From Diphasiastrum complanatum (taxonomy: Eukaryota > Streptophyta > Lycopodiopsida > Lycopodiales > Lycopodiaceae), in assembly GCA_029204225.1 (NCBI GenBank), contig CM055096.1, positions 71,582,349 through 71,646,348 on the forward strand: a stretch of 64,000 nucleotides of DNA, read 5' to 3'. Shown piece after piece: positions 36,396-49,138 of this stretch. The position numbers and the translations under genes were made by a program. The notes under the pieces are model-generated. The model worked only from the letters and a program-made list of their open reading frames with translations. It was not told where the DNA came from and ran no database searches. Position 1 is the first letter of the stretch, and each line of letters begins with the position of its first letter.

Positions 36396-39189
36396 TTGTC
36401 AGTTCTTAAGCTTACAAAGAACTTGATTAGTGTTGGAAAGTTGCTTGATAGTGGTTGTGATGTAAAATTCAATTCCAATACTTGCTTTATCAAGAAAAAT
36501 GATAAGATCCTAGCTAATGGATCTAGATATGGTGGAATTTTCAAGTTGAATTCTTATGAGAATGCAAACTTTTGTGAAGTTGCTCTTTTATCTAAGGAGG
36601 AGTTATGGCATAGAAGGTTGGGGCATCCTAACTTTAAGTCTATGTTTTCTATGATCAAGAAAGCTAAGGCTATTGGCCTTCCAAGATCACATAGAAAGCC
36701 ATATCAAAAGTCTTTTATTAAGTCTACTCATCCTTTGGAGCTAATACACCCGGATGTTCATTTTTCTTCTTCTAAAAGTATTGGTGGTGCAACATGTTTT
36801 GTCACCTTTATTGATGACTTTACAAGATACACTTGGTTGTATCTACTTTCTTCAAAAGCTATGGTATTTGATCACTTTCTAATCTTCAAAGCTTATGTTG
36901 AGAAACAGTTTTCATTCAAAGTTAAAGCTTTAAGATGTGATGGAGGAGGTGAATACATCTCCAACAAGTTCTATGAATATTGTGAGGGTGAAAAGATTAA
37001 GAGAGAGTTTTCTTGTGCTTATTCTCCATCTCAAAATGGAGTTGCTGAGACAAAAAATCGATCTTTATGTGAATGTGCTAAAGCAATCCGAGTTGAAGCT
37101 TCTTTGCCTATTGAATATTGGGGTGAAGCAATTAATTGTGCAAACTATTTGTGCAATAGATTACCTCACAATGCACTTGTTGGAAAATCACCATATGAAG
37201 TCTTGTTTAAGGAGAAACCTAAGGTAGATCACCTTAGAGTTTTTGGATGTGCTTGATTTGTTCATGTACCCTTGGAAACAAGGAAAAGAGATGATCCTAA
37301 TACTATCAAAGGGATCATGGGTGGATATTCATCCAACAAGAAGGCTTACAGAATTTATGTTCCCTCTACCTCAATTACAATTGAGAGTAGGGATGTTATA
37401 TTCCATGAGAATCAAGAATACATCTTTGAGGAGGCTGAGATCAAACGTTCTCAAGAAGATTCTCCTATCATCACACTTGAAGACCATCATGGAGAGATGG
37501 GGCCAAGAATTGAGGAGGAGTCACTTCAAATCTTTTCACCAAGGAGATCTCAAAGAGAAAGATCCGAGCTTAGGAGGCTTACATATGAAGATAAAGGCAA
37601 GCAAGTGGAACTCAACTGCACTAATTGTGCTTATTTTATTGCACATGAGGAGCCAAAGGATGTATATGATGCACTCCATTTGAAGGAATGGTTTCTAGCC
37701 GTGAAGGAGGAATATGATGCTTTGATGGCCAACAAGACATGGGAGCTTGTGGATCTTCCATCCAACAAGCACACCATTGGTTGCAAATGGGTTCTTTGAG
37801 TCAAATATAATCAAGAGGCACAATCAACAAGTACAAGGCAAGGCTTTGTGCAAAGGGTTTTGCTCAAGTTTATGGACTTGATTATAAGGATACTTTTGCT
37901 CCAGTTGCAAAGATGGTATCAATTAGAATCATAATTTCTATTGCTTGTTTTTTCAATTAGCAAGTTTTTCAACTAGATGTCTCTAATGCATTTTTAAATG
38001 GATATCTAGAAGAAGAGATTTATATGGATCAACCTATTGGGTCCATCCATGACAAAACAAAATTTGCTTGCTCTTCAAAAGTCTATATGGACTAAAGCAA
38101 GCTCCAAGGTCGTGGTATTCTCGACTTAACACCTTTCTTGAGTCACTAGGATTTAATCTTAGTAACTATGATCCTTCCTTGTATGTCAAGTTTTATGATA
38201 GAGATATTGTCATACTTCTCATTTATGTTGATGATATCATTCTAACAGGAAGTTGTATCAAGTTAGTTGAGGAAACCAAAGTTGCACTTGGAAAAGAATT
38301 CAAGATGCAAGATCTTGGAAAAATTCATTACATTTTAGGATTAGAGATTGACTTTCATAATGATAAAGCTTTTGTATGTCAATCCAAGTATGCTCTTTCA
38401 ATATTAAAAAAGTTCAATATGCTAGATTGTAAGAGTATAGAAACTCCTATGGAGCAAATTGTAAAAGACCCTAACAAAGGTGATGAAAGATCCTTCATGG
38501 ACATCACTCTTTTTAGGAGTCTTATAGGCTCCTTAATTTAGCTCACTATAACTAGGCCTGATATAAGTTTTAGTGTTTATAAGCTGAGCCAAGCTATGCA
38601 AAATCCTACTATTCATCATTGGAAAATGGCCAAGAGGGTACTTAGATACATATCTTCAACTTTTGGCTATGGTTTGTTATATAAAAGTGAAGATCTTTCT
38701 ATAGTTGGCTATTCTGACTCGGATTTTGCAAGTGATAAAGCAGATCAAAAATATACAAGTGCTTATGTCATATATCTTAGAGGAAACTTGATATCTTGGC
38801 TTTCCAAAAAGCAAGATATTGTATCACTCTCATCTTGTGAAGCTAAATATAAGGCACTCACTACTACAACAAAGGAAGTGCTTTGGATCAAGAGGTTGCT
38901 AGTGGAGCTAAAGATAATCATGGAAGATGATCTACCTATGATCATGTGTGACAACATTTCAGCACAAGCCCTTGCCAATAATCCAATATTTCATGCAAGG
39001 AGCAAAAACATCGAAGTTGCACGTCACTTCGTGAGAGAGAAGCTCATTGGAGGGGAGACCTATTTGGAGCACATCAACACATCATCTTGTATTGCAGATT
39101 TGCTCACCAAACCTTTGAGCAAAAATTCCTTCATCAAGCATAGAGCCAATCTTGGAGTAATTCTAAGATCCATGTTCAAGTCAACATAG
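36396..39189 (+). pseudogene. Copia pol: integrase, reverse transcriptase, RNase H (5'-truncated)
   Basis: Opens in the protease C-terminus (NLISVGKLLDSGCDVKF), then GAG-pre-integrase (ELWHRRLGHPNFKSMFSM; the CxxC half of the zinc finger is deleted), and the integrase core (LIHPDVHFSS, ALRCDGGGEYISNKF, NGVAETKNRSLCECAK). A TGA at 37254 ends this frame. The linker and start of RT follow in another frame (RKRDDPNTIKGIMGGYSSNK ... NKHTIGCKWVL) to a TGA at 37797. RT resumes at 38068 (KSLYGLKQAPRSWYSRLN, LIYVDDIILTGSCIK). RNase H has SDSDFASDKADQK, SLSSCEAKYKAL and MCDNISAQAL. There are at least three stops (37254, 37797, 38539) and frame changes in RT, so it is dead, but it is the most complete copia pol in the window. 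Confidence 0.93.
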
Positions 39190-39207
39190 ATTGTTTTTAG
39201 GAGGAGT
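39190..39207 (+). other. Polypurine tract
   Basis: TTGTTTTTAGGAGGAG lies directly before TGTTGAAATTG. The purine run AGGAGGAG is the expected plus-strand primer next to a copia 3' LTR, and the RNase H stop is only about 10 bases upstream. Confidence 0.8.
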
Positions 39208-39314
39208 GTTGAAATTGAAAAATCATCTATCTTGCCTTTAGGCATAATCTTTGATGAAGAACCAAGCTTTGAAGCTATTCCATGCCATTTTGGATCAACA
39301 CCATTATTTGCTTG

Positions 39315-39408
<94 letters not shown>

Positions 39409-39640
39409 ACTCGTTGAGGCTTATGCTCATACACTAAATTCTTGTACATTTACTCTCTTGAAATCAAAGCTATCATTCTCTAATTCTTATCATGCTAGAT
39501 TGTGGTTAAGCCATTAAATTCTGTACTAGACCTTGCTATTCAATCTAGAATCAGTTTATTGTGCTAATCATAAAGCTTAATAAGATCATTCACATTAGTG
39601 GATCATCCCCACATGTGTGAACTTGCTAGAAATTTTGTGA
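39208..39640 (+). repeat. Copia 3' LTR with (CT)n tract
   Basis: Starts TGTTGAAATTGAAAAATC after the polypurine tract. An uninterrupted (CT)n run occupies 39317-39408. The end is uncertain; ATCATCCCCACATGTGTGAA near 39600-39620 resembles the LTR ends at 15536 and 29446. No second LTR is seen for this element. Confidence 0.7.
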
Positions 39641-39900
39641 GACGACACGAAATCAGTCGTGCTCCTCAAAGGATCAAGAAGATCAGCCAAGTACCATGGG
39701 GTACAAATATTTGATCAGATATCATGACATCAACAGAAGTACTCTAGATCGTGGCTAATCTGCCACTCTTGTAATTCGCGATTAGTTGCAGATGTTTAAT
39801 CTTTCTAATCTGTAAGTTACACGACGCGACACGAAATTGTTCGCGAACTATATACTTTCTGTTTGATGCATAATACTAAGCCAGTAAGCAAGAAGAAGAT
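39641..39900. other. Unassigned sequence
   Basis: CGACACGAAA-T occurs twice (39652 and 39829). Otherwise no gene or repeat could be assigned. Confidence 0.4.
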
Positions 39901-40480
39901 GAAAATATTCAGAATACAGTGGTATGGGACATTAGTGATTCCAAAGGGGATTTCTTGTGCGAGAATGATTTGTAGACCGATGGTTAGTGATTACTATAAT
40001 GGTAATACTGACAGTGAAATCTATTGTTTTTTTGTTTAGGGTATTTTGGGAAATTATGAGATATAGATCGATCCCAAAATGGTATCTCATTATTTACAAA
40101 ATTTGGAAGCCCTTAAATCTATTTCTCTTTTGATTTTAAACCTCTACTTTTTAGAAATTTCTTAGATACGAGACAATTGGATTGAGATTCGTATAACTCC
40201 TTTCAGTGTGGAACTAAGTTCTGAAGGTTTAGTTATATGAAATTATACTTCCATATAAGATTTGTGAATATAGCTCAGAATCTATTGATGTTTTCAATTG
40301 ATTAAATGGAATTTGGACTTCCTAAACTCAAATGATTTTCTCTATTTAATAGTTGATTATTGAGAGGTAATATTTCTATCACTCGAAATAAGATATTCTA
40401 TGATTTTGAAGAAAAAGTTCGGTTTGTAACATTCGTTGCTCATGAATGAAGAACATATATTTTCTAACACCTACCATTCT
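39901..40480 (+). mobile_element. Non-coding retrotransposon derivative, copy 1
   Basis: TGGTATGGGACATTAGTGAT at 39921 occupies the position of a decayed primer-binding site. The following 500 bases match the internal regions after 56304 and 59667 (CTTGTGCGAGAATGATTTGT / CTTGTGCTAGAGTGATCTAT; TTATGAGATATAGATC; CAATTTCTTAAACC-type words). No reading frame is shared by the three copies, so this is a LARD/TRIM-like sequence. Confidence 0.55.
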
Positions 40481-41686
40481 TTCATCAATGACCTACTTTG
40501 AGATTCGAAGTTTACATTGAAATTTTTTTCATAAATTCAACTCTATCTTTCATCCATCTCCTACCATTGTCATTGTCTCATTACCAAATACTATCAAAGC
40601 CCATATATTGCATTTTTTTTGTTCTATTTTGTTTTGCTTTTTATTGAGCTACACAATTGTAGTTATTACACTTTTTCTTGAGCTACACAATGGTAGTTAT
40701 TACACTTTTTCTGATAGATTAAATCGTGAATACTGAGAAGCAAATATATTGTACTATTGATCATGATTATTGTGAATATTGTTAATACTCGTCAATGATG
40801 ATAGTCCTTATTGTGAATTTTGATCATGAATACTCGTGAATCTTAATTGTGATTCTTGTGGATACTAATCGTGAATATTGAAATATTCAAAATATTGATC
40901 ATGAATCAAAATAATAACATAAAATAAAATAACAATAATAATAATCAAAATGCATAACAAATAACCAAAACATAAATCCATTTCATAAACTAAAAATTAC
41001 AAATCTTATCAATTTCTTCTAACATTACAATGTCTCATAATCCGAAACTTTGAGGATTCCCAATATTATGACATGGCAAGGCCTTTGTGGTATAAAACCA
41101 CATTGTTCTTGTTTTTATTCATGCAAGCTCACTTTTATGTTGGGTAAGTCAGCCTTCCATTAAGGTCTAAGCCTCGCTAGTTGGGACCCCCTTCATAATT
41201 TATCCTTTAGGGTTGGCTTTCTTCCCAACTCCATTTATGATTAGTATTGACTTTGCAAACCAAGGCCAAGAACTAAAAACATTCGGTTGTTGAAACTAGG
41301 ATCAATAGTAGGTTTTCGATTTAGGATCAATAGATTTTTTTAGGCCAACTTTAAAAGAAACCTACAAATTTAGTCAATAGTAGGTTTTTTGGTGAAGTGA
41401 TATTTCGCGAGCACTGTAAGCAACCGCGCGCTAAGGAGCCGTTGAGCGTAGCCGCTGTATATGTAGCTTCTAAAAAACCCTTCTGATTTCAACCGATAGG
41501 CTTTGCATTTTAAAATTTGATTTTTGTGAGAGCATGTATACCCATCCTCTAGATCTACGGCATTGCTGCTCTTTCCAGAGTACCCAATGTGATCTCAACA
41601 GTGCTCATAAGTAGTGTGGCTCTCAAGCTAATGTGCTGCAACTCACTTTGATAACGCACAAGAATATACTCAATTGATCAACCAAT
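40481..41686. other. Region upstream of lipase, probable promoter in its last part
   Basis: A 33-base unit ending GAGCTACACAATNGTAGTTATTACACTTTTTCT occurs twice in tandem (about 40649-40715). From 40720 to 40910 GTGAATACT/ATTGTGAAT words recur (low complexity). Bases 41395-41470 are GC-richer (CGCGAGCACTGTAAGCAACC) with a TATATGTA at about 41457, which could be the lipase core promoter. Confidence 0.45.
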
Positions 41687-44600
41687 ATGGGTTTACCTGA
41701 TGCTTTCCTCAAAGCCATGATCTGGTGGGCTGTTTTAATTGGAGTTGCTTTATCGAAATGGTTCTTGGTCAGTTCGGTTGGGGAAATCCATTCGCATGCA
41801 GAAGTGGATGCCAACGGATTGTTTTGCACTCAGCTGATCTCTACAATGGGATATCCATGTGAAGAACATCAGGTAGCTCTTACAATCTTTAACATCAAAC
41901 AGCCTCTTAGCGATTGGACTTTGTAGTCGACGTGCAGCTCCCTTGAAATTATAGGTAAATTTATAGATAACCTCAATATTTTTCTCAATTATTGTCAATA
42001 CACAAAACTGTCATTAACCTTAAAAAACTTCACGCAGGCCGTTACCGCGGATGGTTTTGTGCTAGCAGTTCACCGTATACCGTACGGTGCAATGGGAAAA
42101 CAGATTACGCCTACTAGGCAGCCAGTGTTTCTTCAACATGGATTCATGGGGGTACACATTATGCATCTATATCGCGGAAATTGAAAGTTGATCGTGCAGC
42201 GGATTATGTTTACCAGAAAAGAATGCGTTAAGAAGAAAATGTACTAGTAAATTCTGCATGAAGATTGATAATCTAATTATAGCTCAATATTTGCTTCAGG
42301 GCGGAGATCAGTGGGTGTTAGATTCTCCACAGCAGTCACTGGCATTTATTCTGGCTGATTCGGGGTTCGATGTGTGGATTGGAAATTTAAGATGCAATCG
42401 TTGGAGCACAGGGCATGCGTCTCTCACTACCCAGGACAAAGTCTCTCTCTCGCTCTCTCTTTGCCTCTCATTCATGACGCGATATAGTTTCATCTTCATA
42501 GATTATAGACGCAAATTAGTAACTAGGGGTTACTGTTTCTTGCATGTAAGCTGTAGCATTCTGTCGTTATTGATAGCAGATCGATTTCATCGCAGAAATA
42601 CTGGGAATGGAGTTGGGATGAACATGCAACCTTTGATGTTCCTGCCATGCTCCAACTAGTTTTCAATCAAACTGGATCTCGAGCTAAATACATTGGGCAC
42701 TCGCAGGTGATTAACATTTCGACACGATTTCTTCAGATCCTACCAGAAGAAATCCGTCAAGAATAAAACACCAATGGTGATATATATAACAGTGATGTAG
42801 TATATCTGGAAAATGCTTGTGTTGTATACAAGGGAACTCTTTTATCGTCGTCTCATATCATTTCTTTTGTTTGGAGATAGGGTACCATCATCTTTCTGGC
42901 TGCCTTATCTCAGTCCTCAGTTACACAATTTGTCGATGGAGCAGCACTACTAAGCCCAATAGCGTACCTTAGTCAAGTCACGTCGATATTGGCGAAAACT
43001 TTTGCCACAATTTTCGTTGACAAGGTGAATTTGCGAACGACGAATACGGGAGCTCTCTACTGTTGTTGATTTGTAGTCTTAGGAATCAATAAGCTACGGT
43101 CGTGTGTCGGAAAGCCACGAGGCATTCCTAATTTTGCAAACTGTCGAGAATCGAGCTTATATAACAACACAATGAGCACAGTTTTTCTTCTGCAGGTATA
43201 TTTAGGTCTTGGCGTGAAAGAGTTTGATGCGAGTAGGTAAAGGAGCAAACCTTTCTCATCACCTGAGCTTTGTGACAATTTGAATTTGAGTAGATCGCGA
43301 GGCTTTAATCTACCGAAGAATTTCCTTTCTAAGAAAGTTGGAGATTAGCCTTAGGCATGCTTTCGATAAAACTTTTTACGTAATGAATCAACCATCAAAA
43401 TCCAGATCAGCTTTTGACTTCGAGTGCACTTGAGTGTCTATATTGTCATTCAATTATGTCTCCGCCGTAGAAGATATCTAGTTCATGGAATGCCTCCTCA
43501 TTTACATGTTCAGTGAATTTTCAGTGGACTAGGTAAAAGACTTCTTCAGCTATACTGTTCTTTGCGGGTCTCCGATTGCGTCAATCTGATCACAGAACTT
43601 TCTGGTAAGAAACATGGGACGCATTGTTCGTTACTCCAAGTTTAACTTAACCGCTTTCTGTCTCTGCAAGTAAAATGTAAGATGTTTGGACTCCTAGGTT
43701 GTTTGTTGATCAGTTTGTGGCCATTTGAGACATTACTGACAACCTGTACATGACCGTTCTAACGATCATGAAAAGATATTCCACTTGTGGCCAAAAAGTA
43801 TCTGTTTTAAGAATTTAGCGTTTGGATTTCTTGCAAAACCTGAGGTCCATCGGCGGAAAGGATAATCTGTATCTGGCTAATCCTTCATCGGTCGCTGAAA
43901 ATCACAATGAAAATCACAATGGTGACTGCGCCTGTTCCGAAGAAATATTCTTTTAGAGACTGACTTAACCTGAGAAAAGTATCTTGTGACTTGATGGGAG
44001 TTATAATCTATAAGATGATGCAATTAATTTGTTTTGGGGCACCTATTGCAAATGAAAGGAAATCGCAATAGCGGGTGAAGTTCTCCTCCAACTCATGAAA
44101 CGAGCAATATGATTGCTTCGTTTTGAAAAAATATTTGGTTTGGCTTTAACTAAAAGAAAAGAATGAAATCAATCACATGAATAGCATGTCCGCATTGCTG
44201 ATTATAAAGCTCAAACTCCGACTGATTTCTAGTTTTTTTAATCAGGGCAAATAAATATTAGCTCAAGTTAATCTCGTCATAGTCTCCAAGTATGTAGCAG
44301 ATTCAAGCATTTTATGAGCCCCGAGGCTTGTGTTCCCTTTTCTTAAGTGCTCATAACATTTTGAATTTGGCTTGATGACTTCGGACAGGTCCCAACTGTT
44401 GTGTTGATTTCAGTCGCATGCCATTCTACACACTATACGAGCCGCAATCTACGTCAGTGAAAAACATTGCACACCTACTACAAAGTAAGTTCAATTATTT
44501 GAAAGTCTTTCTAGATAAACATTTGAACAGGAATATATTTTCCCTGCTAATATAAAAAAGCCTAAGAATTTTTTTTTTCTTCCCAGAAGAACTCCTAATC

Positions 44601-45018
44601 AGAGGGATTTCTACACAAAAGGCATAGAATTTTTAAGCGCGTTATTAGAGAAGTTATTGTAACTATCATTGGCATCTCTCAGAGTGGATCAAACTTCCTA
44701 CATGTTGTTGCAGTGATTCGAACAGGTAGATTCAACAAATTTGACTATGGAGCAGTTGGAAATCTGCAGCATTATGGACAATTGCAGCCTCCAAATTACA
44801 ATTTATCCAGAATTTCGCAGGACTTCTCCATGCTTCTAGCGTATGGTGGAGAAGATGCATTGGCTGATGAATCAGATGTGCAGTATCTTGTGTCAAAGCT
44901 ACCTTGTCATCCCAGAATTTTGCATCTACCTCAATATGCGCATGCAGATTTTGTGCTTGGAACTTCAGCCAACAAGGACCTATACGAACCCATTATTAAT
45001 TATTTTTTGGGAAAATGA
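41687..45018 (+). CDS. Plant acid lipase / triacylglycerol lipase (AB_hydrolase lipase family), nine exons
   Basis: Exons: 41687-41872, 42038-42151, 42300-42440, 42596-42706, 42881-43024, 43196-43232, 43533-43604, 44389-44484, 44714-45018. They sum to 1206 bases, 401 residues plus stop, all with GT/AG introns and consistent phases. The N terminus has a hydrophobic stretch (MIWWAVLIGVALSKWFLV) suitable as a signal peptide. Family motifs are TADGFVLAVHRIP, the oxyanion HGFMG, QSLAFILADSGFDVWIGN, nucleophile GHSQG (split by an intron), NCC near residue 270, catalytic Asp in YGGEDALADESDVQYL and catalytic His in YAHADFVLG. Length and motif order match Arabidopsis LIP1/MPL1-type lipases, which hydrolyse acylglycerols at a vacuolar or extracellular site. 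It is the only intact host gene in the window. Exon 6 is very short and its donor (A|GTAGGT) is the least certain. Confidence 0.9.
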
Positions 45019-45052
45019 TCAGCCTCTCTCAAATTTAACCATTTCACTGCTT

Positions 45053-47056
45053 CGTTTCAGTCTTGTGTTAAAAAAAAGAAAGAGATACTTAAATGCCAAT
45101 TAACCTGATGAGTAGAGTGTGTGAATTGCAACCAAACAACATGGTAGTGATTTCTATCAAACTTGTGAGTTTTCTTGATAGGAGAAGCTTGAAAATGAGA
45201 AATTGTTGGAGTTTGATCATTGCTTAATATTTGAACTAGATGATCATAGAGAAGTACTGTGGTCTTTCTTATTGCTCTTCTACTATTTTGGATTGGCATC
45301 CACATAGATCATTCAATTTTTTCCTAGGAAACTAGTATAGGCATTGTGTTTACACCAAAGGGCATACTTATTATTAGTAACATAAATGACAAGGATGGTT
45401 AGAAGAATTGGAAGATATGGTACCTTTTAGCAAAAACTACAAGATAAGATTGCAAGTGGCAAGCCTAGATGTTGTCCCTCAATCTCAATCTAGCTAGCAG
45501 CAACTAGGACCTTAAGACTTCCTACAATAAGCTTTGACTCATCTATACAAAGGTCAATAAAGTTTTCTCATAAAACTCATTAACCAAGAACCAAAAGTGA
45601 CAATAGTCGGAGAAAGGACTAACCAAATTGTCAAGCGAGTGTACTTCCATCTACAAACTAAGTTTTTGTAGTTTGGTCTTTGGCTTATGGGTAAATGTAA
45701 CAGGAGATGACATTTGTCATGTTTGATAGTTGAGTGAGACTTCTACTTATGCGAAGCTTTCTAGAATAACTTTTCATACCTAGTGTTCAAAACATATATT
45801 CTTCTATTTTGCTAGAGTTGTTAGCTTGTTAACATATACTATCTCAATTTTTATAACCTAGTTGATGTTCAGTTGATTGTATATTGACATGCTTAATGCA
45901 GACTCATTCTTTCAAAGCTCTGTGAACTTGTTAACCATGTTAAAATACTTATTGTGAAAATTTTAGGTTTTCCAACATTGAAAACTAATTTGAATTAGTA
46001 TGGATTACTTACAATCTCTTACATAGTTTCATGAAATTAAACGAAATCATGGATCGTTTTAGTCTTGTGTTCAAAAAAAGAAAGAGATACTTAAATGCCA
46101 ATTAACCTAATGAGTAGAGTGTGTGAATTGCAACCAAACAACATGGTAGTGATTTCTATCAAACTTGTGAGTTTTCTTGATAGGAGAAGCTTGAAAATGA
46201 GAAATTGTTGGAGTTTGATCATTGCTTAATATTTGAACTAGATGATCATAGAGAAGTACTGTGGTCTTTCTTATTGCTCTTCTACTATTTTGGATTGGCA
46301 TCCACATAGATCATTCAATTTTTTCCTAGGAAACTAGTATAGGCATTGTGTTTACACCAAAGGGCATACTTATTATTAGTAACATAAATGACAAGGATGG
46401 TTAGAAGAATTGGAAGATATGGTACCTTTTAGCAAAAACTACAAGATAAGATTGCAAGTGGCAAGCCTAGATGTTGTCCCTCAATCTCAATCTAGCTAGC
46501 AGCAACTAGGACCTTAAGACTTCCTACAATAAGCTTTGACTCATCTATACAAAGGTCAATAAAGTTTTCTCATAAAACTCATTAACCAAGAACCAAAAGT
46601 GACAATAGTCGGAGAAAGGACTAACCAAATTGTCAAGCGAGTGTACTTCCATCTACAAACTAAGTTTTTGTAGTCTGGTCTTTGGCTTATGAGTAAATGT
46701 AACACGAGATGGCATTTGTCATGTTTGATAGTTGAGTGAGACTTCTACTTATGCGAAGCTTTCTAGAATAACTTTTCATACCTAGTGTTCAAAACATATA
46801 TTCTTCTATTTTGCTAGAGTTGTTAGCTTGTTAACATATACTATCTCAATTTTTATAATTTAGTTGATGTTCAGTTGATTGTATATTGACATGCTTAATG
46901 CAGACTCATTCTTTCAAAGCTCTGTGAACTTGTTAACCATGTTAAAATACTTATTGTGAAAATTTTAGGTTTTCCAACATTGAAAACTGATTTGAATTAG
47001 TATGGATTACTTACAATCTCTTGCATAGTTTCATGAAATTAAACGAAATCATGGAT
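45053..47056. repeat. 1002-base tandem duplication downstream of lipase
   Basis: 45053-46054 and 46055-47056 are two head-to-tail copies of a 1002-base unit, differing at roughly ten positions by eye (about 99% identical). The join is ATCATGGAT|CGTTTTAGTC. The unit starts just 35 bases after the lipase stop codon. Minus-strand frames such as MWMPIQNSRRAIRKTTVLLY occur in both copies but show no conserved domain. Confidence 0.93.
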
Positions 47057-47778
47057 TCCTACGAATGGTTATGTCCTGTTCCTGAAGAACCTAATGATCA
47101 TAAAGGATAGGTGAGGTGGAAATGGACCCACAACCAGCTTGGCGCCATTAGCTATTTTTACAGAGGAAAACCTCCATGGAACGGTATCTCAAAGCACATG
47201 TATATATGCACACCAATCCATAATATTATCCGGTAGCACGTCAAGAACCATTTCCTACCAAGAGGGTGAAAAATAAGATTTATTGGCCCAAGCTCATAGG
47301 TGTGAATACGGGCAACCCAACAGATGATATGATTACCAATTGCCTTGTATTTCACCAAAAGGACCATGGTAGCCCAAATCACGACGTACGATATTTTGTG
47401 GGTAACTGCAGTCTGGTGGCATTTTTGGCAGAACTGAAAGGCTATTGGGATCGGGGGCACCCACCAATTGCCATAGATATCAACAAGCCCTTGTAGATTC
47501 AAGACGCACATATCAACGTTACGCGACTTTATTACCAGGCAGCCCTCACTTCGGCGCTTCATGTCGACATGGTCGAGCTCTGGAAAATCCATGGATTCCT
47601 GCAGGGCATGCTATATTATTACAAGCAACTGCCCTTCCTTAATAAATTACGCTGGCAAATGATGGAGGGCATCGGCAACAAGATTTACCAATCTCGACAA
47701 CAACAATCTCGCCTCCAGGAAGCTCAAAAGATCTTGGACGAAAAAGCTTCGATTGGTGTGCGACCACCAATCCAATAA
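47057..47778 (+). pseudogene. 3' end of an unrecognised retroelement polyprotein
   Basis: Plus-strand frames read SYEWLCPVPEEPNDHKG, then KPPWNGISKHMYICTPIHNI, KIYWPKLIGVNTGNPTDDMI, RYFVGNCSLVAFLAELKGYW, and finally LLYYYKQLPF...RWQMMEGIGNKIYQSRQQQS ending RPPIQ at 47778. The last stop lies 13 bases before TGTTAGCAAC, separated by AAGGAGGGGGATAA, a polypurine-like run. This suggests the last coding part of an LTR element. I do not recognise the protein. Stops near 47119 and 47237 and frame changes show decay. Confidence 0.5.
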
Positions 47779-47790
47779 GGAGGGGGATAA

Positions 47791-48672
47791 TGTTAGCAAC
47801 TGTGCCAACACAATGAAAAATATAAAAAAATAAGAAATAAAACTCCGTGGCATGTGTATTGTAAGCCCACGCATGAGTATTTGCCAATAAACTTCTACTA
47901 TCATGGCATGTGTTTTGTACGGTCCATGAGTAGAAGCTTAAAATAATAAAATAACTTAAACTTAGACTTAGAACTTAGACTTAAGAAACCTAAGCTTAGA
48001 AAGATTCTAAGTTATCTTAAGTCTCAAGTTGGGAACTTCTAAAGTTCTAAGCTCTAAGTTAGAATTTTTTAGAGGCCTTAGAATGGCTAGTTTAGAACTA
48101 ATCCCATAAGCTAGTGGATGCTTATGGAAGGCCCTCGCTATAAGATGAGAGGTATTCTCATGTACACAACACTTTTGAGATTATGCTAGTTTGTCATACT
48201 CTAAATTGAGATTGTCTTTCTATTTCACTTGTGTTCCCTTTGGAAAGGTGCATAGCTTGAGGGAAGGTGCTCGGACCTCCTCTTGCCTCCTTTTCATCGG
48301 TTGTGGCATGCTTTTATTTGCTTATTGCTTAGTATTAGCCGCAAGTCATATTTTTTAATCCCTTTTGGGTGTTAAGTAGGATTTAGTCCTCTTGCTAGTT
48401 GGGAAGCCTTAGCAAGATTTTATTTCGTTGATCCTTGCTAGTTGGGTAAGCCTTAACAAGTTTATTTTGTTTATTGGACATTGGCTAGTTGGGTACCGCC
48501 TTAGCCACACCTTAGTTTTATTTCCGTTCCAAGCACCAGTTGGAAAAGCCTTGGTGCTCCCTCATTGTTTATGTTTTATTCACAGTTGAAAGCTTGTAGA
48601 ACTTAGAAGGTGGGCTACGCACGAAACCCTCTTTAGACCTAGCCACCGTAGTGGAGTAGAAATATTTCCAAC
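47791..48672 (+). repeat. Probable LTR
   Basis: Begins TGTTAGCAACTGTGCC after the purine run and ends around ATTTCCAACA (about 48672). Contains tandem-like words AACTTAGAC / TAAGTTCTAAG (47950-48070) and repeated TAGTTGGG(T/A)AGCCTTAGC(A)AAG phrases (48390-48500). A TGGTATCTTAGGG near 48686 resembles a mutated PBS seven bases after the putative end. If so, another internal region follows. Confidence 0.55.
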
Positions 48673-49138
48673 AAGAGTAGTGGTATCTTAGGGTTGAGAG
48701 GACTTTGAAATCCATTTACAGGGTGAAGAGAAAGAAGCAATTTGGGGAACTAGCTATGGTGGCCTAGTTTCTGAAAAAACGTAAAACTGTGGATCTTTCT
48801 CCATGGTTGACTAAATTGGGTACTATAAATTGCTATCCAACTTGATTTCACAGAGGCCAAACTAATTTCAGAAGGGTGTAACTAGCCATGAAGCAGATGA
48901 AGAGCAATAAACCTCTGAAGCTATGATAAGAAAATGGCAGCTAGGGTTTCAAGTGAGAAAAGTATTGATTTCTCACTGTAGGTAGTCTCTTTTGAATCTA
49001 TGAAAGGTGGTAGACGGGTGCCCTAGCAGTGTGTCATTTCAAAAAGCATGCAAATTTATACAAGCCAGTAGGCTATAGACACACAATAAAATTTTGTATA
49101 TTAAATAAAAATATTTACAAAGTACAATTCAGCAGTAT
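48673..49138. other. Unassigned; possible leader after LTR, then 3' flank of copy C
   Basis: No gene. 48690-48980 has the composition of a retroelement leader. 49050-49138 is AT-rich sequence just downstream of the minus-strand unknown gene and may hold its polyadenylation region. Confidence 0.4.

Noticed and set aside
39060-39449. Minus-strand Arg-Glu repeat protein over the CT tract
   Set aside because: Microsatellite artefact inside a copia LTR and antisense to RNase H.
45057-45305. Repeated 66-82 codon minus frames as genes
   Set aside because: They recur only because the 1002-base unit is duplicated; a possible gypsy RT resemblance upstream of them was too weak to support.
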